From: Treponema sp.
GTDB taxonomy: Bacteria; Spirochaetota; Spirochaetia; Treponematales; Breznakiellaceae
DNA length: 10,650 nucleotides
NCBI GenBank assembly: GCA_031273405.1
Contig: JAISRW010000095.1
Location: forward strand, 1 to 10,650
Reading direction: 5' to 3'
Of this stretch, positions 1 through 7,036 are shown piece by piece (the stretch's first letter is position 1; the number at the start of each line of letters is the position of its first letter). The position numbers were made by a program, and so were the translations under genes. The notes below the pieces were generated by a model. The model did no database searches. It saw nothing but the letters and a program-made list of their open reading frames with translations, and had not been told where the DNA came from.

Positions 1-167
1 GGCTTCTCCCTGGCAAGCTCTATGTGAAGGGACACTCCAAAGTATCCTTCGTGTTATTCGCCGCCGTTACCTGCCTCGCCGCCCTGCGGACGCTTATGCA
101 TTTCCTCCTTTGAACAGGGGTTTTGGGAAAGGCTCAATGGATTAGAATTATTATAGGAGCTTAAAAA
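1..167. other. Left-edge segment without a supported gene
   Basis: No convincing coding region. One plus-strand frame is open from the window edge to a stop at 111-113 and reads as a hydrophobic stretch ending LMHFLL; another is open to a stop at 143-145. Neither shows a recognisable family. The composition is GC-richer up to about 125 and then turns AT-rich. Bases 120-130 (GTTTTGGGAAA) match one arm of the palindromic repeat found at 10467-10496. A good ribosome binding site, AGGAG at 155-159, sits 8 bases before the ATG at 168. The segment may be the edge of a dispersed repeat or the end of a gene outside the window; I cannot decide which. Confidence 0.4.
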
Positions 168-1099
168 ATGGAAAACAATACATTTATATCGTTCAATTGT
201 CAAAAAAAACTATAAAATGCAAAATCGGAAAGACAAATGACCTTGAACGCCGCTTGAAAGAATATAACAATATGACAGGAAAATCCAAAGAAACAGTTTA
301 CCAGTATTTATTCGCCTGCGAAGTGAAGAATATGTCAAAGGTAGACAATGATTTAAAAAAAGTATAGTGCCCTTAGGGAAGAAAAAAGCAGGGAAATATA
401 TTTTCACAATTCCGCCCTGTTTAAGCTTTATGTAACATTTATACAAACCCATACTCTGTTTGTCAAAAAAATATTTATCAAAACTGAAGAAAAAAAGGAA
501 ATCGTAAAAATAGTAAAGAAAACAACGCCGTCTCTTAATGAGCGTGGAATTTCCCGAAAGGAAATATTGCAAAAGGCGCAAAAAGTAAATAATGACGAGT
601 TTTATACCCGATACGAGGATGTTGAAAAAAACTGTTGATGTATGATAAAAAAATCTGGAAAAAAAAACGGTTTTCTGCAACTGCGATGACGCGATTGATG
701 ATAACGAAAAAAAACACTTTCGCGTTTCCATTGTATTTTTTACAAAATTTCAAGGAACTTGGATAAAAAAGCTGATATGCACCCATTACAGCGGCCCGGT
801 CGATTTGTTTAACCAAGGCACCAAAGGATATATATTTACAAAAGACGGTTTTCACGAAATAGGGAAAAAAGAATATCTAAAAGGCTATACGGGCAGTTTC
901 GACGACCCTCTGTCTTTGAAATACTTAATGAAGAGGCGGATATAGTGTACACAAACCCGCCGTTTTCAAAAGCGGTAGACTATTGGAAAATCACCATTGG
1001 CAGCGGAAAAAAGTTTATAATTATTTCTATACCAATGATGTAGAACATTTGCCAATGATGCCGAACTCTAAGAGGATTATTATGATATTGTGTGATTAG
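168..1099 (+). pseudogene. Decayed EcoRI-type adenine DNA methyltransferase with N-terminal GIY-YIG/T5orf172-like segment
   Basis: An intact relative would methylate adenine in DNA as the modification half of an EcoRI-like restriction system. The start is ATG 168 behind AGGAG, but the frame shifts at once. Bases 170-364 then encode YIYIVQLSKK, KIGKTNDLERRLKEY and KNMSKVDNDLKK, resembling GIY-YIG/T5orf172 domains. A shift in the A-run at 355-361 leads to frame 363-638 (REEKSREIYFHNSALFKLYV, KKTTPSLNERGIS, NNDEFYTRYEDVEK). After further shifts come TVFCNCDDAIDD (667-702), YFLQNFKELG (734-763), KKLICTHYSGPVDLFNQGTK (766-825), and ILNEEADIVYTNPPFSKAV then KKFIIIS (921-1028). The blocks DEFYT, NCDD, LGxKKLI, ADIVxTNPPF and KKFLII occur in the same order in M.EcoRI; NPPF is the catalytic motif IV. 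Roughly the C-terminal half (about 180 residues) is missing after 1099. About eight frame changes are needed, five in A-runs. The two regions read continuously, so this was probably one fused gene. Certainly broken as written; sequencing error in A-runs is possible but less likely given the intact neighbours. Confidence 0.85.
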
Positions 1100-1102
1100 A
1101 AT
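1094..1102 (+). repeat. Direct repeat GATTAGAAT, second copy (first at 140-148)
   Basis: The nine bases GATTAGAAT occur at 140-148 and again at 1094-1102. The following bases remain similar (15 of 20 identical over the extended stretch). Both copies lie 28-29 bases upstream of an ATG (168 and 1123), each with a purine-rich ribosome binding site in between. This could be a shared leader of the two mobile-type genes or the trace of an insertion event. A chance match in AT-rich DNA is possible. Confidence 0.35.
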
Positions 1103-1122
1103 CATATGAGGGGGGTTGTGTA

Positions 1123-1641
1123 ATGATACAAAACAGGAAGAGTACAACTGCCGATAAAAACGGACAGTTTGATCACGATGCCGCGGTCCGGATGATCGGG
1201 AAAATTATAAGTTTTTTACGGAACCTGATGACGGAAACTTCGGCGAAAAGACTTGTCGGCATTGTTCTTATAGCTGTCGGCGTCCCTAATGGCAGGGTAA
1301 CCGAATTGACGGGCCTATGCGACAGAAGCGTCCGTGAATTGCGGAAAAAAATAAAAGACGGTAACGCGGATGAAGGTTTGTTTCATGCCGGCGGAGGCGG
1401 CGGCAAGGGAAAATTGAAAGATACCGAAGAGCTCATTATAGAGAAAATTGAAACGGACAACTATCATACACAGCAAGAAACCGCCGGCATGGTCTATGAT
1501 GAATATGGGATTAGGGTGCATCGAACCGTAGTTGGGAAGCTGCTAAAAAAAACGAAATCAACATACCTCGGGGCAAGATTCTGTCCCAAAACTGAGGTTT
1601 TGGGACAGAATCTAGGAACAATATTTTCGTGCTTTTCGTGA
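1123..1641 (+). CDS. Truncated IS630-like transposase, DNA-binding half with a chimeric tail
   Basis: Probably a non-functional transposase fragment of 172 residues. ATG 1123 follows AGGGGGG at 1110-1115. Residues about 42-78 (RLVGIVLIAVGVPNGRVTEL onward) look like a first helix-turn-helix. A Gly/Lys-rich linker covers residues 89-98. Residues about 115-143 (HTQQETAGMVYDEYGIRVHR, then TVVGKLLKK) match the second, winged-helix segment typical of IS630/Tc1-type transposases. The family would continue into a DDE catalytic domain of roughly 150-200 residues, which is absent. Instead, from residue 152, the frame runs through the palindromic repeat at 1576-1613, giving the tail PKTEVLGQNLGTIFSCFS. 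The stop at 1639-1641 directly abuts the stop of the convergent pseudouridine synthase gene. The piece could still bind DNA, for example IS ends, but nothing here shows that it does. The family assignment rests on the HTH pattern only. Confidence 0.6.
   Translation: MIQNRKSTTADKNGQFDHDAAVRMIGKIISFLRNLMTETSAKRLVGIVLIAVGVPNGRVTELTGLCDRSVRELRKKIKDGNADEGLFHAGGGGGKGKLKDTEELIIEKIETDNYHTQQETAGMVYDEYGIRVHRTVVGKLLKKTKSTYLGARFCPKTEVLGQNLGTIFSCFS
1576..1613. repeat. Perfect 17-bp palindrome, copy A of dispersed repeat; candidate bidirectional terminator
   Basis: AGATTCTGTCCCAAAAC (1576-1592) is exactly complementary to 1597-1613 around the loop TGAG. The core CCCAAAACTGAGGTTTTGGG is nearly the same as in the palindrome at 10467-10496. 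It lies 28 bases beyond the stop of the last gene of the minus-strand operon and inside the 3' end of the transposase fragment, so it is well placed to end transcription from both sides. There is no immediate T-tract on either strand; on the minus strand a run of T follows about 20 bases further on. Role inferred, structure seen. Confidence 0.7.
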
Positions 1642-2406
1642 TTAACCTAAAGTAGAAGTAAAATTGCTGACGCAGGGTACATACCCTTTTTCATGCGCGA
1701 AGCGCAACAAACGCCTGGCCCCGTCAAGGGGATCTTCAAAGGAAAGGGAGCAGGCCCTCAGCGCCAGAACCCCCTCCCCGGCCCGGACCCCGCCGTAGAG
1801 GGAGTCGTTCAGTATGGGAAAGCCGAGCCAGGCTAGGTGGCAGCGAATCTGGTGGCGGAAGCCCCGGCTGATAGCGGCCCGGCAAGAGACGAGTCCCTTT
1901 GGCGCGGCGGCGGAGCCGGACTCTTCCCGCCATTCGAGAATCCTGGTGGAGTAGGGGCTTCCCCGGTCAAAGGCAAGCTTCCGGTCTGTGCCGGGGAAGG
2001 CGGGACGAACCGCCTTTCGGCCTGGCCCCCAGGCGCGGAAGGGGCTCTCCACGAGCCGGGGGAAGGGGCCCGCCAAAAGCGCCGGGGGAGGCGGGGGAAA
2101 TCCGGGGAGGATCTTTCCGGGGTTCGAGACGAGGGCGCTGTATTCCTTAATTATTTTTCCCTTTTCCTGCTGGGCCAGGAGGGAATCCATGCCCCGCCGG
2201 GTTCTCGCGAAAAGCACCAGGCCCTGGGTTTCGTAGTCCAGGCGGTGTATCAGCCCCCCGTCCCCTTCCCTCCGGCCCTGAACCGCTGAAATCTCCGGGA
2301 AAAGCGCGGCGACCCAGGCGGCAAGGTTTTCGCCGGAGCGGCCCGCAAGAGGGGCGGTGTGCATGGCCGGGGGCTTATAGGCCGCGAGATAATCCTCGGC
2401 TTCCAC
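1642..2406 (-). CDS. RluA-family RNA pseudouridine synthase (paralogue of RluD, no S4 domain)
   Basis: Converts a specific uridine to pseudouridine in rRNA or tRNA; the target cannot be read from the sequence. From GTG 2404-2406 it is 254 residues. The active-site motif HRLDYETQG (54-62; usual form HRLDxxTSG) gives catalytic Asp57. The C-terminal RNA-binding block RGFRHQIRCHLAWLGFPIL (181-199), followed by LYGG, is typical. There is no N-terminal S4 domain. A proline-rich loop (PGFPPPPP, residues 101-108) interrupts the middle. The start is uncertain: no good Shine-Dalgarno precedes GTG, the frame stays open to about 2473, and the residues just upstream (SSPCVLV) complete the strand that normally precedes EDxLxxxKPP, so translation may begin upstream on a non-standard codon or by coupling. 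Last gene of the operon, 55 bases after rluD. Family certain, specificity unknown. Confidence 0.87.
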   Translation of the reverse strand: MEAEDYLAAYKPPAMHTAPLAGRSGENLAAWVAALFPEISAVQGRREGDGGLIHRLDYETQGLVLFARTRRGMDSLLAQQEKGKIIKEYSALVSNPGKILPGFPPPPPALLAGPFPRLVESPFRAWGPGRKAVRPAFPGTDRKLAFDRGSPYSTRILEWREESGSAAAPKGLVSCRAAISRGFRHQIRCHLAWLGFPILNDSLYGGVRAGEGVLALRACSLSFEDPLDGARRLLRFAHEKGYVPCVSNFTSTLG

Positions 2407-2461
2407 AAGAACGCAGGGGCTTGAAAGATCCTGGGGCAGCGCAAGGGCGATGACGCCCGGA

Positions 2462-3394
2462 TCAGGGCCGGGAATTCAGGGCCTCCATGATTTCCCGGAA
2501 GCGGGAAGGAAGGGAGGTTTTAAAGGTTTTCGCTTCCCTGCGGCCGGGCAGCAAGATCGAAAGGCTTTTAGCGTGGAGCATGAGGGTCGCCCCGGGGAAA
2601 CGGGGATCGGGTCTTCCATAAAGCGGGTCCCCCAATACGGGATGGCCCAGGCTGCGCAGATGGACCCGGATCTGATGGGTGCGTCCTGTCCTGGGCCTCA
2701 AGAGGAGAAGGGAATAGGTTCCCCAGGAACGGACCACCCTGTAGAGGGTCAGGCTGGGCTTGCCCTTTCCCTGCTCGAAGGACGGGGCAAACTTTTTCCT
2801 GTCCCTGGGGTCCCGGGCTATGCGGCACTCTATGCGGCCTGAGCTTTCCCTGGGAGTTCCGGCTACCAGAGCCGCGTAACTCTTGCGGACGCTTCCGTTC
2901 TTGAACTGGCCGGCCAGAAAGACAAGCGCCTCGTCATCGTAGGCGGCAATCATGACGCCCGAGGTGTCTTTATCAAGACGGTGGACAATTCCGGGCCGGA
3001 GGCCGAGACCCGTGCCGGTTGACTGGGGCTCCCGGCTCCGGCGGCGGAAAAGCAGGGCATTGGCTAATGTCCCGCGCCGGTTCCCCGCGCCGGGATGGAC
3101 CACCATGCCCTGGGCCTTGTTTACAACCACCGTCCGGGGATCCTCATAAAGTATATCCAGGGGAATATCCTCGGGGATAAGCTCCGTCTCCGGCTCGTCT
3201 TCCCAGCGGAGTTCAAGTTTATCCCCTCCCTTGAGAATCCGGGAAATCTTCACTTCTTTCCCGTTCAGGGAAGCGCGGAGGCGGCGGACCTTGATCTGGG
3301 AACGGCTGAGAACTTGTAAATATTCCGCCACATAGCGATCCAGCCTGAGCAGCGGCGGTATATCCTCCTCTACAATGCGGAAACAGGAAGGCAT
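2462..3394 (-). CDS. rluD: 23S rRNA pseudouridine synthase RluD-type (S4 domain plus RluA catalytic domain)
   Basis: 310 residues. It probably isomerises uridines in helix 69 of 23S rRNA, as RluD does in E. coli (positions 1911, 1915, 1917), during 50S assembly. Residues about 15-65 form an S4-like RNA-binding domain (RLDRYVAEYLQVLSRSQIKV onward, with NGKEV). The catalytic domain follows, with VNKAQGMVVHPG (91-102), active-site HRLDKDTSG (138-146, Asp141) and RTGRTHQIRVHLRSLGHPVL (235-254). Length and domain order fit RluD/RluC/RluB-type enzymes. ATG 3394-3392 shares one base with the TGA of the upstream gene (TGATG), which suggests translational coupling; GAGG lies about 10 bases upstream. 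RluC would be the main alternative, but the motif set and arrangement favour RluD. Confidence 0.9.
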   Translation of the reverse strand: MPSCFRIVEEDIPPLLRLDRYVAEYLQVLSRSQIKVRRLRASLNGKEVKISRILKGGDKLELRWEDEPETELIPEDIPLDILYEDPRTVVVNKAQGMVVHPGAGNRRGTLANALLFRRRSREPQSTGTGLGLRPGIVHRLDKDTSGVMIAAYDDEALVFLAGQFKNGSVRKSYAALVAGTPRESSGRIECRIARDPRDRKKFAPSFEQGKGKPSLTLYRVVRSWGTYSLLLLRPRTGRTHQIRVHLRSLGHPVLGDPLYGRPDPRFPGATLMLHAKSLSILLPGRREAKTFKTSLPSRFREIMEALNSRP

Positions 3395-3873
3395 CAGCCG
3401 TCTTCCTCGGTCTCTCCCGCAGCCGGTCCGGCCTCCTCGCCGAGGGGCTTGCGGATGATTATGGGAGTTCCCGCCGGGAGTTCCCGGGATCGCTTGTCCG
3501 CCTTGCTTCGTTTGTAGCGGACTATGGCGTAGTCCGTGAGGGCAATGAGTACCGCCCCGCCGGCCGCGAGGCTCAGGGTAAGAATCTGTTCATCCTTGGT
3601 CATATCTATGGATCCGGCGGGTTTAACGGGCCAGGGTGCGTAGCGCCTGTCCCAGCCGTGACTGGCGCTGCGGTAAAGATCCATGGAAATGGTGGCGAAA
3701 AAAAACGCGAAAGGAAAAGAGCCAAAGGCAACTATTTCGCCCCGGCGCAGATCCTTTGCCCACTGGGGAAATCCGGAAGTATCAAACTGGGTAGCCGGAA
3801 GAGTTGATTGGTCCTGGGCGCTCAAAGAAGAAAAAACGCTGAGAAAAAACAGGCAAACAAATACTTTTTTCAT
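3394..3873 (-). CDS. Small exported/membrane protein of unknown function
   Basis: I do not recognise this 159-residue protein. It begins with a signal peptide (MKKVFVCLFFLSVFSSLSA, likely cleaved after Ala19). A hydrophobic segment follows at about residues 46-62 (EIVAFGSFPFAFFFATI) and a second at about 97-116 (LTLSLAAGGAVLIALTDYAI), then a basic patch (RYKRSKADKRSR) and an acidic C-terminus. The pattern suggests an inner-membrane protein with two spans, with the segment between them carrying a Trp/Tyr/Pro-rich stretch (HGWDRRYAPWPVKPAG). It overlaps yggS by 4 bases (ATGA) and rluD by 1 base, so it is made from the same transcript and probably coupled to both. Nothing indicates an enzymatic function. 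Confidence 0.75.
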   Translation of the reverse strand: MKKVFVCLFFLSVFSSLSAQDQSTLPATQFDTSGFPQWAKDLRRGEIVAFGSFPFAFFFATISMDLYRSASHGWDRRYAPWPVKPAGSIDMTKDEQILTLSLAAGGAVLIALTDYAIVRYKRSKADKRSRELPAGTPIIIRKPLGEEAGPAAGETEEDG

Positions 3874-4670
3874 AGACGGCGTTCTCCAAAAATGGCGGTT
3901 CCAATCCGTATCAGCGTAGAACCCTCCTCAATGGCGGTTTCAAAATCCCCGGTCATCCCCATGGAGAGGCAGGACCAAACCGGGCCGAAGCGCTTTTCCA
4001 ACTCCCCCCGGGCCTTGGCGAGGGCTCTGAACGAGGCGCGGACCGCGGCGGTATAGCCGGTAAAGGGCGCCATGGTCATAAGCCCCGCCGGTTTTAAGCC
4101 GGGCCAGGAAAGGGCCTTTTCGGCCCCCCGGAAAAGGCTGTCCAAATCGGGAAACCCGGCCTTGGATTCTTCTCCGGTATGAAATTCCAACAGGATCATT
4201 AAAGGCTGTTTCCGCCCCGAAATCAAGCCGTCCGGCAGCCGCGGGCCTTCGCTTCGATTTTCGGGGCTGCTTTGGGAGCTTATTTTCCCCAGTTCCTCTA
4301 TCAGGGATTCCCTGTCCACCGACTGGATGCAGTCAAAAAAAGAAGCCGCGGCTTTTGCCTTGTTCCGCTGGAGGGAGCCTATAAGATGAACTTTTATCGG
4401 AAAGTCCGACGGACCTTCCGACGGACCTTCGGGATGCTTTTCCCTAAAGGCGGCGAATTTCTCCGCCCCCTCCCTGACGCGGCTTTCCCCGAAGAGGGTG
4501 ACGCCGGCTTTCCAGGCTTCTTCCACCGCCTCCAGGGGATGAAATTTACTCACCCCCATGAGGCTGACTTCTTCCCGCTTCCTGCCGCAGCGAAGGCAGG
4601 CCGCCAGGATTCTCTCTTCCAGCCGGGCAAGAGAGCCGGCTATATCGGCCCCGGCAATATCAGGTTCCAC
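3870..4670 (-). CDS. yggS: YggS/PLPBP family pyridoxal-phosphate homeostasis protein
   Basis: 266 residues. The family binds PLP on a TIM-barrel without known catalysis and buffers vitamin B6 and amino-acid pools in the cytoplasm. The PLP lysine is Lys42 in GVSKFHP. Further signatures are FGESRVRE (60-67; usually FGENRVQE), HLIGSLQRNK (95-104) and the phosphate-binding end SMGMTGDFETAIEEGSTLIR (236-255). It is about 30 residues longer than E. coli YggS, mainly through insertions around residues 81-89 (EGPSEGPSD) and 131-154. GTG 4670-4668 is chosen as start because GGAGG lies 9 bases upstream. It overlaps the end of rsmA by 11 bases and the next gene by 4 bases. In many bacteria yggS sits near cell-division or envelope genes; here it lies between two rRNA-modification genes. 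Confidence 0.92.
   Translation of the reverse strand: MEPDIAGADIAGSLARLEERILAACLRCGRKREEVSLMGVSKFHPLEAVEEAWKAGVTLFGESRVREGAEKFAAFREKHPEGPSEGPSDFPIKVHLIGSLQRNKAKAAASFFDCIQSVDRESLIEELGKISSQSSPENRSEGPRLPDGLISGRKQPLMILLEFHTGEESKAGFPDLDSLFRGAEKALSWPGLKPAGLMTMAPFTGYTAAVRASFRALAKARGELEKRFGPVWSCLSMGMTGDFETAIEEGSTLIRIGTAIFGERRL
4407..4430. repeat. Exact 12-bp tandem duplication inside yggS
   Basis: CGACGGACCTTC occurs twice in a row at 4407-4418 and 4419-4430. It keeps the frame and encodes the repeated EGPSEGPS at residues 81-88 of the YggS protein, within an insertion that the shorter family members lack. Probably a recent slippage product in a surface loop. Confidence 0.85.
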
Positions 4671-5541
4671 GGATAAAAACCTCCAGCATTTCCGCCAGGA
4701 GCGTAAACTCTTCGATACTAAGGGTTTCGGGCCTCCGCTCCCCGGACAATCCCGAGAGCCTTAAAATCTCAGGGGCCTCTCCTCCCGGCTTCCCTCCGAT
4801 TATACCGGAATACATAAAGGCCGATAAAGAGTTCTTGATGGTCTTCCTGCGGGAAGAAAAAAGAGCCCTCACCAGGGGGTAAAAGACGGGCGGCTTTACC
4901 CGCTCTCCCGGAGGCAAAAGATCCAGCCTCACGCCCCGGGAGTCCACCCTGGGGACAGGATAAAAGGAGGCGCCTTTAATCACCCTTAGAGGCTTAAGAT
5001 CGTATACCGAGGCGCAGAGCACCGAAAAAGAAGAATAATCCCCGGAGCCGGGTTTGGCGGCCATTCTGGCGGCCGCTTCCTTTTGAACCGTTACCACTAT
5101 CCGCTTAAAGAACCTGCCCTTTTCGATAAAATCCCCCAAAATGGCGGCCCCCGCGTTGTAGGGCAGGTTCCCCAGGAGGTAGAGCTCCTCTTCGCCGCCG
5201 CCCCCCGCGTGGGGCCAGGTTTTAAGGGCGTCCCCCTCAATGAGGCGGAAGTTTTCGGATTCCCCGAAAAGCCCTCTCAAAACCCCGCAGAAACCGGGAT
5301 CTATCTCAAAGGCCGTGAGCTTCCCTCCCCTTTGCAAAAGGCCCCTGGTCATGGCCCCAAGGCCGGGGCCGATTTCCCACACCTCGTCCCCGGCCTTTAT
5401 TTCCAGGGCTTCCAAAAGTTCCTCCCTGGCGCCGGGATTAACCAGAAAATTTTGGCCGAATTTCTTGCGCATTCCAAGCCCCCTTTCTTCCAGAAAGGCC
5501 CGGAGTTCCCTGGGGGAATCGTAGTTAACCAAAGGGGACAA
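4660..5541 (-). CDS. rsmA: 16S rRNA dimethyladenosine transferase RsmA (KsgA)
   Basis: 293 residues. It transfers methyl groups from SAM to N6 of two adjacent adenosines in the 3'-terminal helix of 16S rRNA (A1518/A1519 in E. coli), a late step of 30S assembly. Visible motifs are KKFGQNFL (26-33), SAM-binding EIGPGLGAMT (56-65), acidic strand end FEID (78-81), GDAL (103-106), catalytic NLPYN (125-129) and FYPVPRVDS (193-201). Length is usual. The start is TTG 5541-5539: AGGA lies 6 bases upstream, and the N-terminal residues before KKFGQNFL match the extra helix seen in many bacterial homologues. A second TTG three codons later is an alternative. It overlaps comEC by 17 bases and yggS by 11, implying coupled translation. 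Confidence 0.95.
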   Translation of the reverse strand: MSPLVNYDSPRELRAFLEERGLGMRKKFGQNFLVNPGAREELLEALEIKAGDEVWEIGPGLGAMTRGLLQRGGKLTAFEIDPGFCGVLRGLFGESENFRLIEGDALKTWPHAGGGGEEELYLLGNLPYNAGAAILGDFIEKGRFFKRIVVTVQKEAAARMAAKPGSGDYSSFSVLCASVYDLKPLRVIKGASFYPVPRVDSRGVRLDLLPPGERVKPPVFYPLVRALFSSRRKTIKNSLSAFMYSGIIGGKPGGEAPEILRLSGLSGERRPETLSIEEFTLLAEMLEVFIRGT

Positions 5542-7036
5542 AGCCTTTCCTGTACCGAAGGTCCAGGCGCTTTAACCCAAAGACCAGGAGGGCGGCCAGA
5601 ACGGAAGCGGCCAGGACCGGTCCGGGATAGGGCGCATCCAGCCCCGGAACCTTTCCCGCAAGATTGACGGAAAATTCCAGGGTCCGGTACAGGAAGGTCA
5701 GGACGAAGTCCAGGGGCGCGAAAAGGGGCGGCAGAACAAAAGAAACGACCAGGGCGAGGAGGGCTATAACCGTAAAGAGAGACGCCGGAGGCACGATAAA
5801 AAGGGAGGCGATAATACCGACGGGACGCAAAATACCGAAAAAGAAGGAGCACGCCGCCGCGGTGGCGGCAAAAGCCCCCAGGGAGGCCGAAAGGCTTCCC
5901 CCTATGAGGCCGGGGATCTTCCCCCGCAGGAGGAAGCGTATATCTTCGCCTGTCCAGAGTATGCCGGCCAGGGCGAGGTAGGACAAAATAAAAGACAGGG
6001 AGAGCCCAGCCTCGCTTTGAAAGATAATCTGTATGATAAAAGACAGGCTCAGGGTGGAGAGGAGCCGGTTTTTAAAAAACATGAGGAGGGAAAAGAGGCC
6101 CAAAAAATACATAATCGCCGAACGTACCAGGGAAGGCTGGGCTCCGGCAAGAAATACATAGCCCAGGACGAAGATCCCCCCGGCAGCCGAAGCCGCCCGG
6201 ATTCCCAGAAGACGGCGGAGGAAAAAGGCGATGAGCCCCGTGAGCAGGGCCAGGTGCATTCCCGAAAGGGCAAGCACGTGGGAGCAGCCGGAATTCCTGA
6301 AACCCTCCGACAAGTCCGTATCCAGGTCTTCCCGTATCCCCAGCAGGAGGGCCGAAGCCAGGGGGCCCCAAACCGGGCCGTCGAATTTTTTAACCAGGGC
6401 CAGACGGAAATTGGTGCGGACCTGCTCCAGGGGGGAAGCGGGTTTTAGCACATGTACCGACGAAGCCCTGAAAAGCATCCCCCCCTTCCAGCCGGCCATG
6501 GTTCCTTCGGTGTAAATTTCGCAGCCCCGGCCGAATTCCTTGAGGGAAGAAAGGGCCTCGGCGGGGAAAAACACCGAAACCCTGCCTTTTGCCGAAGCCC
6601 GCACCCCCCCGTATCCCGCAACGGCGGAGAGATCCATCGAGCCTATTCCCCGGCTGTCGTTGTAGGCCCTGGGGTCTTCGGCGAGCCTCCCCGTAAGGGC
6701 GGTGATCCTTTCCCGGGGAAGGCCGGCGGTTGGGGGGCCGGGAACCTGCTTCCTCGCGGCCAGGCCCAGGGAAAAACCCAGGGCGGCGGAGGCCAGAAGA
6801 AGCAGCGAAACCCCCGGAAAGGAAGGCATGCTCCGCCTGCCCCCGGAGGGCTCTCCCTGGAACGCAAAGGGGCTCACCGACAACACCCCGCCAAAGGAGA
6901 GGAGGACGATGAGGACAAGAAGTACGCCTAAAAGCGGAAAGCCGCCCGAAGAAAACAGAAGAGGATAGGCGTAATAAGAAGCGGCGGCCCCAAGAGCCGC
7001 AAACACCGGAGGAGTTGTCTTTTCTGATCCTACCAT
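5525..7036 (-). CDS. comEC: ComEC/Rec2-type DNA-uptake channel protein (no metallo-beta-lactamase domain)
   Basis: 503 residues. ComEC forms the inner-membrane channel for single-stranded DNA during natural transformation. Several N-terminal hydrophobic segments (about residues 11-95) precede a soluble region (about 107-200; a DUF4131/OB-fold-like part, ITALTGRLAEDPR onward). The competence domain follows with NSGCSHVLALSGMHLALL (248-265; compare the family's HLLAVSGLH), AGAQPSLVRSAIM (297-309) and many further membrane spans to about residue 488. The protein ends at KRLDLRYRKG without the metallo-beta-lactamase-like nuclease domain present in Bacillus ComEC (about 770 residues). ATG 7036 overlaps the upstream gene by 7 bases. 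No other competence gene is in the window, so uptake function is inferred from family alone; short ComEC forms exist in several phyla. Confidence 0.9.
   Translation of the reverse strand: MVGSEKTTPPVFAALGAAASYYAYPLLFSSGGFPLLGVLLVLIVLLSFGGVLSVSPFAFQGEPSGGRRSMPSFPGVSLLLLASAALGFSLGLAARKQVPGPPTAGLPRERITALTGRLAEDPRAYNDSRGIGSMDLSAVAGYGGVRASAKGRVSVFFPAEALSSLKEFGRGCEIYTEGTMAGWKGGMLFRASSVHVLKPASPLEQVRTNFRLALVKKFDGPVWGPLASALLLGIREDLDTDLSEGFRNSGCSHVLALSGMHLALLTGLIAFFLRRLLGIRAASAAGGIFVLGYVFLAGAQPSLVRSAIMYFLGLFSLLMFFKNRLLSTLSLSFIIQIIFQSEAGLSLSFILSYLALAGILWTGEDIRFLLRGKIPGLIGGSLSASLGAFAATAAACSFFFGILRPVGIIASLFIVPPASLFTVIALLALVVSFVLPPLFAPLDFVLTFLYRTLEFSVNLAGKVPGLDAPYPGPVLAASVLAALLVFGLKRLDLRYRKGFVPFG

Noticed and set aside
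210..855. Two minus-strand open frames rich in Phe, Tyr and Leu opposite the methyltransferase remnant
   Set aside because: They are the antisense of A-rich coding DNA; the plus strand carries clear M.EcoRI-type motifs in the same place, and the minus frames show no family or ribosome binding site.
5083..6931. Long plus-strand frames opposite comEC and rsmA
   Set aside because: Antisense shadows of GC-rich codons, full of Arg, Gly and Pro, and in conflict with the well-supported minus-strand genes.
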